18,659 bases of DNA from NCBI GenBank assembly GCA_002328485.1, contig DCUF01000084.1:1-18659 (forward strand). The letters are read 5' to 3'. Positions within the stretch are counted from its first letter, which is position 1. Every line of letters starts with the position of its first letter. Shown here in pieces: positions 14,255 through 18,659 of this stretch. A program made the translations under genes and the position numbers. Origin of the DNA: Deltaproteobacteria bacterium UBA2221. GTDB lineage: Bacteria; Desulfobacterota; Syntrophorhabdia; Syntrophorhabdales; WCHB1-27. The notes beneath the pieces are model-generated. The model was given only the letters and a program-made list of their open reading frames with translations, was not told the DNA's origin and made no database searches.

Positions 14255-16003
14255 CTATTCCTTGGCGGTTCTGATCTTCAGTTCGTTCATTTGCCGCTGG
14301 GATATTCTGCCCGGCGCACCGGACATGAGACAGGCTCCCTTCTGTGTCTTTGGGAACGGTATAACATCCCGTATGCTATCCAATTTCAAGAGCATCATAA
14401 GAATTCGGTCAAATCCGAAGGCGATACCACCGTGAGGAGGTGCACCCATCTCAAGGGCCTCAAGGAGGAAACCGAACTGTTCAACGGCTACCTCGTCCTT
14501 TATCCCTAATAGCTTAAACATGGCTGCCTGGTCTTCCATGCGGTAGTTCCTGATGCTGCCTCCGCCGATCTCCACCCCATTCAGTACCATATCGTAGGCC
14601 TTTGCCTGAATGGAATCATAATCCCCCTCGCAATTAGCAATGGGCTGCTTCGGCGCCGTAAATGGATGATGACGGGCCACGTAACGCTTCTCTTCCTGGC
14701 TGTACTCGAGGAGAGGAAAATTGACTACCCACAGGAACGCAAAGGCATCCCGAGGGATAAGGCCGTACTTCTCGGCGATATAGGTCCTGAAACGTCCCAT
14801 CATCTCGTTGATATCCGTCCGCTTCCCTGCCATCATGAAGAGAACATCGCCGTCGGACAGTGCGAATCTCTGTTGGATCCCCGAGAGTTCTGCTTCCTTC
14901 AGATACTTCACCGTGGGGGAAACCAGCTTGCCTCCCTCGAATCTCATCCAGATGAGTCCGCCTGAGCCAAGGTCCTTGGCAGCGTCGACTGCCGTGTCCA
15001 GATCCTTACGGGAAAGCTGTTTGCCCTTCAGGACAATGCCTTTTATAGCCCCTTTCTGCTCGGCTACCTGACGGAAAACGCCGAATTCCGATTCGCCAAA
15101 GACATCGGTTACCTCAATCATGGGAAGATCGTAACGGAGGTCCGGTTTGTCTGTTCCGTATTTCTCCATAGCCTCTTCGTAATCCATTCGACGGACAGGA
15201 AGAGGAAACGGTTTGCCGGTCATCGATTCAAAGATGGCCTTGATCAATCTTTCCGCGGCCCCGATCACGTCATCTACATCAACAAAGCTCATCTCGAGGT
15301 CGAGCTGGGTAAACTCAGGTTGTCTGTCCGCTCTCAGGTCCTCGTCCCTGAAGCAACGGGCCACCTGGAAATACCGGTCCATGCCGGCTACCATGAGGAT
15401 CTGCTTGAAAAGTTGCGGCGACTGAGGAAGGGCGTAGAAGTGTCCGGAGTTGAGCCGGGAGGGGACGATAAAGTCTCGAGCGCCCTCAGGGGTGCTCTTT
15501 GTGAGAAAGGGTGTCTCCACCTCGTAAAAACCATCAGAGACGAGATGCTGTCGGATCACCTGGAGCGCCTGGCTTCTCTGGACAAAGATCTGCTGCATCT
15601 GAGGCCTTCTCATGTCCAAATAGCGGTACTTGAGACGGAGAGACTCATTCGGCTCCTCATCCTCCAATTGGAAGGGCAAGGGTTTGCAGGTGTTGAGGAC
15701 GGTCAGGGAATTCACCAGAACCTCCACAGCCCCTGTCGGCACGTTCACATTCTCCGTGCCAGCCGGCCGCTCTGCCACCTTGCCCTTGATGGCAATGACA
15801 TACTCTTGTTTCAAATCATGAGCCGCTGAGTGCGACTCCTGACTGATCTCGGGGGAAAAGACCACCTGAGCGATACCGCTTACGTCCCGAAGATCCGCAA
15901 AAATTAGACCGCCATGGTCCCTTCTTCTGAACACCCATCCACATAAATCCACTTCTTTGCCGATATCGTCTTTCCGTAATGATCCGCAGTAAAATGTTCT
16001 CAA
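14255..16003 (-). CDS. aspS: Aspartyl-tRNA synthetase, probably non-discriminating
   Basis: This is a bacterial-type class IIb AspRS of 582 aa. Order: an N-terminal OB-fold anticodon domain (1 to about 105; GWVFRRRDHGGLIFADLRD), the catalytic core with motif 2 (RYFQVARCFRDEDLRADRQP) and QLDLEMSF, an inserted GAD domain (about 285-420), and motif 3 (GIAFGFDRILMM). His30 with Gly31 in RRRDHGG matches the signature linked in Pseudomonas AspRS to relaxed specificity, charging both tRNA-Asp and tRNA-Asn with Asp. Asn-tRNA would then be made by GatCAB. It is the first gene of the long operon. The start is TTG at 16003 with GGGAGG upstream, 20 or so nt after the predicted transcription start. Confidence 0.95.
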   Translation of the reverse strand: MRTFYCGSLRKDDIGKEVDLCGWVFRRRDHGGLIFADLRDVSGIAQVVFSPEISQESHSAAHDLKQEYVIAIKGKVAERPAGTENVNVPTGAVEVLVNSLTVLNTCKPLPFQLEDEEPNESLRLKYRYLDMRRPQMQQIFVQRSQALQVIRQHLVSDGFYEVETPFLTKSTPEGARDFIVPSRLNSGHFYALPQSPQLFKQILMVAGMDRYFQVARCFRDEDLRADRQPEFTQLDLEMSFVDVDDVIGAAERLIKAIFESMTGKPFPLPVRRMDYEEAMEKYGTDKPDLRYDLPMIEVTDVFGESEFGVFRQVAEQKGAIKGIVLKGKQLSRKDLDTAVDAAKDLGSGGLIWMRFEGGKLVSPTVKYLKEAELSGIQQRFALSDGDVLFMMAGKRTDINEMMGRFRTYIAEKYGLIPRDAFAFLWVVNFPLLEYSQEEKRYVARHHPFTAPKQPIANCEGDYDSIQAKAYDMVLNGVEIGGGSIRNYRMEDQAAMFKLLGIKDEVAVEQFGFLLEALEMGAPPHGGIAFGFDRILMMLLKLDSIRDVIPFPKTQKGACLMSGAPGRISQRQMNELKIRTAKE

Positions 16004-16028
16004 TATATACCTCCCAGTAAAGCCCTAA

Positions 16029-16057
16029 ATTATATATACGCCAACGATTACAGTCAA
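16029..16057 (-). promoter_or_regulatory. Strong sigma70 promoter of the aspS-led operon
   Basis: On the minus strand TTGACT (16057-16052), a 17-bp spacer and a perfect TATAAT (16034-16029) are followed by a short leader (about 20 nt) containing GGGAGG before the TTG start of aspS. It is the best promoter match in the window and could drive the tightly spaced genes down to tyrS. Confidence 0.8.
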
Positions 16058-16126
16058 GGCAGGAACTTGATTTTGGGGCGTGATCCAAGATGAGGCCATC
16101 GCGGAGGATGCTGTTTTACCTGCCCA

Positions 16127-16155
16127 TTGTTTTGGCTCGCAGCGAGACCTATAAT
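16127..16155 (+). promoter_or_regulatory. Sigma70-like promoter for the DUF362 gene, with palindrome in the spacer
   Basis: TTGTTT (16127-16132), a 17-bp spacer and a perfect TATAAT (16150-16155) point away from aspS. The spacer contains CTCGC-A-GCGAG (16136-16146), a small palindrome that could be an operator or a hairpin. The expected leader is about 70 nt. The -35 is weak, so an activator or repressor may be involved. Confidence 0.55.
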
Positions 16156-16231
16156 GTCTAACAAGCGATAACGAATTGGCGCGAAGAAGGTAATGGGCAC
16201 AGGGGTCTGACAACACACTGAGGAGGTGACC

Positions 16232-17113
16232 GTGAATCGGCGAGAATTTATCAAGCTTTTGGGGTCCTCTGTCCTGGTCGGTGGGTTGTTCCCCCACCAC
16301 CTCCTGGCAACAGGCCAATCTGTCCTGTCCGTTGCTGAAGGAACGGATTATGAGGCGATCACGAAAACAGCCTTGGAGGCCCTCGGAGGTATCGGGCGGT
16401 TTGTCAAGGCGGGTAATGTGGTCGTCATCAAGCCAAATATCGGATGGGACAGGAGACCGGAACAGGCGGCCAATACGCACCCAGGCGTTATCCGTGCCCT
16501 CGCCCAGGAATGCATCAAGGCCGGTGCGCGAAGGGTTAAGGTTTTCGACAACCCATGCAACGAACCGAGGAGATCCTATGCGAACAGTGGCATTGCGGGG
16601 GCATTGCGGGGGCTCAAAGACGTCGATCTGAAGCATATAGAGACGGAACGATTCAAAAAGATCACTCTTAATGGCGTTTTTCTGAAGGAATGGGAGATCT
16701 ATTCCGAGGCTCTTTCGGCTGATGTCCTTATCAACGTACCCGTGGCCAAGCATCATGGTCTGAGCCGACTCACCCTGGGCCTCAAGAATATGATGGGCAT
16801 TATGGGAGGTAACCGCGGGTATATCCATGCACGGATCGATGAAGCCCTCGCGGACCTGAATACCAAGGTTCGCAGCCATTTGGTAGTGGTCGACGCCACC
16901 CGCATACTGACCGCCCATGGGCCTCAAGGCGGGAGTATTGCCGACGTCAAGGTGCTGAACAAGGTGATCGCATCGACTGACATTGTAGCGGCAGATTCCT
17001 ACGCCACAACCCTTTTCGGTATGGAACCAAAGGACATCCCCACAACCGTTGCTGCCTACAGGCGAAGGCTGGGGGAGATGGACCTACGCAAGGTCAAAAT
17101 CCTGAAGACCTGA
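16232..17113 (+). CDS. DUF362 family protein with Tat signal
   Basis: The protein starts MNRREFIKLLGSSVLVGGLF, a twin-arginine signal (Arg3-Arg4) with a hydrophobic core, so it should be exported folded, as is common for cofactor-bearing redox proteins. The mature part is DUF362: VVIKPNIGWDRRPEQAANTH, VINVPVAKHHGLSRLTLGLK and NMMGIMGGNR are characteristic. The molecular function of the family is not established; members often sit beside ferredoxins. About 293 aa. I chose GTG 16232 because AGGAGG (16221-16226) is spaced 5 nt before it; GTG 16226 would overlap that site. The next gene is a membrane polyferredoxin 54 nt downstream, suggesting a two-gene redox unit. Confidence 0.85.
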   Translation: MNRREFIKLLGSSVLVGGLFPHHLLATGQSVLSVAEGTDYEAITKTALEALGGIGRFVKAGNVVVIKPNIGWDRRPEQAANTHPGVIRALAQECIKAGARRVKVFDNPCNEPRRSYANSGIAGALRGLKDVDLKHIETERFKKITLNGVFLKEWEIYSEALSADVLINVPVAKHHGLSRLTLGLKNMMGIMGGNRGYIHARIDEALADLNTKVRSHLVVVDATRILTAHGPQGGSIADVKVLNKVIASTDIVAADSYATTLFGMEPKDIPTTVAAYRRRLGEMDLRKVKILKT

Positions 17114-17167
17114 TGTCCAAGGTTCGTCGTCGAATGCTGCTACCGAAAAAACAAGGCGGACCGGCAC

Positions 17168-18659
17168 ATGGCTTCTGCATCCACTAGCAAACATTCAATA
17201 TTGAACTTCGTTCGCCTCCGCCGCTCCATTCAGATCCTTTTCTTCGCCATCTTCCTTATCCTTTTCGTGCTGACCGATTACCGCGGTAAAGATGAGATCC
17301 CCCTCGCCGTCAACACCTTCTTTCGCCTGGACCCCCTCGTCATGGTCAGCTATGTTTTCTCTGCAAAAACCTTCACCATTGTCCTCCTCCCGGCCGCGCT
17401 GGTCTTGGCTGCCACGATGCTCTTCGGCCGATTTTTCTGTGGCTGGTTCTGTCCCCTCGGCACAGCCCTTGACCTGGCAACAAAAAGAATCCCAAAGATT
17501 GCCCGCTTTCCCCGGCTGATCAGAGGCAATGCCCGGTACTACGTGCTTTTGACCCTCCTTTTCGCCGCTCTGTTCAACATCAATATAGCAGGCCTTCTCG
17601 ACCCCCTGGCAATCTTCCTGAGATTCCTTACCTTTCTCCTTTATCCTGTGTTCGGCGATACGGTAAGACAGGGGTGGATCACTCTTTACCGCGTACTCGG
17701 CGACAATAGAGACTATCTCGATGGCGGATACCGGCTTTTCCGAGACTACGTGCTACCCTTTCGTCAGACCTTTTACCCTCTTGCCTTTCTCTCCCTCATC
17801 ATTTTCATCGGTATATTCATACTGGAATTGTTTGGTCGGAGAACGTGGTGCAGAGGCCTCTGCCCGCTGGGGAGCCTCCTTTCTCTTGCTGCACGGTTCT
17901 CGCTCCTAAAAAGGCTGCCAAACCGGTTCTGTACTGATTGCAGTGACTGCGAAAGTGTTTGCCCAGCATTCCCCCCTGACGATGGCGTCCTGGCTCAACA
18001 CGACTGTCTGCGATGTCTATCGTGTTTATCCAACTGCAAAAACAGACGGCCCCGCTTCAGATTCAGACCCCTGTCAAATCCCCTTAAGCGGCCCTTCTCG
18101 CAGGAACGGAGGGTACTGGTTGGAGGCCTGGCCTCCGGCTTTCTCTTGTCCAGGGTATTCGCGTTCAGCCCCCCATCCCAGACCCTCTTGCGACCCCCCG
18201 GCGTCACCGATGAATGGGACTTCCTGAGGAAATGCGTTCGCTGTGGAGAGTGTATGAAGGTGTGCCCCCGCAATGCCCTCTATCCCGTCGGCATTGCGGG
18301 GGGTCTGTACAACCTGTATACGCCAATGCTCGTCCCTCGCCTCGGTTATTGCGAGTACAACTGTAATCTCTGTAGCCAGGTCTGTCCAACCAGGGCCATA
18401 CCTCGCCTTCCCTTGTCGGAGAAGCATAAAGCAGTCATTGGACGGGCAGTAGTGGATCGTGATCTCTGCCTACCCTACGCCAAAAAAACGCCTTGTCTGG
18501 TGTGTGAAGAACACTGCCCCATTCCAGAAAAGGCGATCAAGCTCCAAGGGTCCGAGGAGACCGACGGAACAGGCCGAAGAATCGTTCTTGATAGGCCGGT
18601 CGTTGACGAGCAGTTGTGTAACGGTTGTGGCATCTGCGAATACGTTTGCCCACTCGAGG
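17168..18659 (+). CDS. Membrane polyferredoxin, NapH-NapG-like fusion (runs off the window)
   Basis: The frame is open from ATG 17168 to the window end (497 codons, incomplete at 3'). The N-terminal half is NapH/MauN-like: hydrophobic segments at about 20-37, 66-90, 123-160 and 202-222, with the paired motifs CGWFCPLG (91-98) and CRGLCPLG (228-235). Next come CTDCSDCESVCP (265-276 region) and CLRCLSCLSNC (280-290). After a break, RRVLVGGLASGFLLS (314-328) resembles a twin-arginine/hydrophobic segment such as starts a NapG protein. It is followed by four ferredoxin-like Cys clusters: CVRCGECMKVCP, CEYNCNLCSQVCP, CLPYAKKTPCLVCEEHC and CNGCGICEYVCP. It probably moves electrons between the quinone pool or cytosolic donors and the exported DUF362 protein; this is inference from context. 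The ribosome-binding site is weak (AAGGCGGA). Confidence 0.9.
   Translation, partial: MASASTSKHSILNFVRLRRSIQILFFAIFLILFVLTDYRGKDEIPLAVNTFFRLDPLVMVSYVFSAKTFTIVLLPAALVLAATMLFGRFFCGWFCPLGTALDLATKRIPKIARFPRLIRGNARYYVLLTLLFAALFNINIAGLLDPLAIFLRFLTFLLYPVFGDTVRQGWITLYRVLGDNRDYLDGGYRLFRDYVLPFRQTFYPLAFLSLIIFIGIFILELFGRRTWCRGLCPLGSLLSLAARFSLLKRLPNRFCTDCSDCESVCPAFPPDDGVLAQHDCLRCLSCLSNCKNRRPRFRFRPLSNPLKRPFSQERRVLVGGLASGFLLSRVFAFSPPSQTLLRPPGVTDEWDFLRKCVRCGECMKVCPRNALYPVGIAGGLYNLYTPMLVPRLGYCEYNCNLCSQVCPTRAIPRLPLSEKHKAVIGRAVVDRDLCLPYAKKTPCLVCEEHCPIPEKAIKLQGSEETDGTGRRIVLDRPVVDEQLCNGCGICEYVCPLE

Noticed and set aside
16589..16613. Tandem GGCATTGCGGG repeat (two 11-bp units) in the DUF362 gene, with a further copy near 18289
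   Set aside because: The tandem units encode ordinary Gly/Ala/Arg-rich protein sequence in frame; short GC-rich coincidences of this size are expected.
16025..16927. 300-codon minus-strand frame opposite the DUF362 gene
   Set aside because: It is a shadow frame of a recognisable Tat/DUF362 gene and has no family features.
1..18659. CRISPR array, insertion sequence, prophage or attachment sites
   Set aside because: No regularly spaced repeats, transposase or integrase motifs, or terminal inverted repeats were seen; the tRNA-Asn is not followed by an integrase in this window.

Overview
The window looks like chromosomal DNA of a strictly anaerobic, deltaproteobacterium-like organism (Syntrophales or Syntrophorhabdia, Desulfobacterota). 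This is inferred from moderate-to-high GC, a citrate synthase of the homocitrate-synthase (Re-type) family, an isopropylmalate-isomerase-like aconitase, RNase Y plus a YmdB-type phosphodiesterase, a 6S RNA next to zapA, and polyferredoxin and DUF362 redox genes. No marker here fixes the species.

Layout. (1) 1-3650 is loosely packed. It holds a stand-alone, degenerate PEP-synthase-type ATP-binding protein (+), a convergent PfkB sugar kinase (-), a gene-poor stretch of about 500 bp, and a broken LysR regulator that has lost its HTH and carries a frameshift. (2) 3788-16057 is one long minus-strand block, read right to left. A near-consensus promoter at 16029-16057 leads into aspS, a Re-citrate-synthase-like protein with a C-terminal Cache/PDC-like domain, the large and small subunits of an aconitase/isopropylmalate-dehydratase-type enzyme, NADP isocitrate dehydrogenase, prfB (with its programmed +1 frameshift), a ZapB-like coiled-coil protein, zapA, 6S RNA, rny, the ymdB-type gene and tyrS. 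A separate promoter then serves tRNA-Asn(GTT), followed by a terminator. (3) 16127-18659 is divergent (+): a promoter, a Tat-exported DUF362 protein and a membrane polyferredoxin (NapH/NapG-like fusion) that runs off the window.

How it fits together. The four metabolic genes form a complete acetyl-CoA + oxaloacetate -> citrate -> isocitrate -> 2-oxoglutarate module, typical of anaerobes that use the oxidative half of the TCA cycle for glutamate synthesis. It is embedded in a translation, RNA-decay and division operon. The best candidate for something under-described is the citrate-synthase-like enzyme with a fused cytosolic Cache-like sensor domain. Also notable are a 6S RNA whose 5' arm appears to lie inside zapA, and a hairpin that masks the rny ribosome-binding site.
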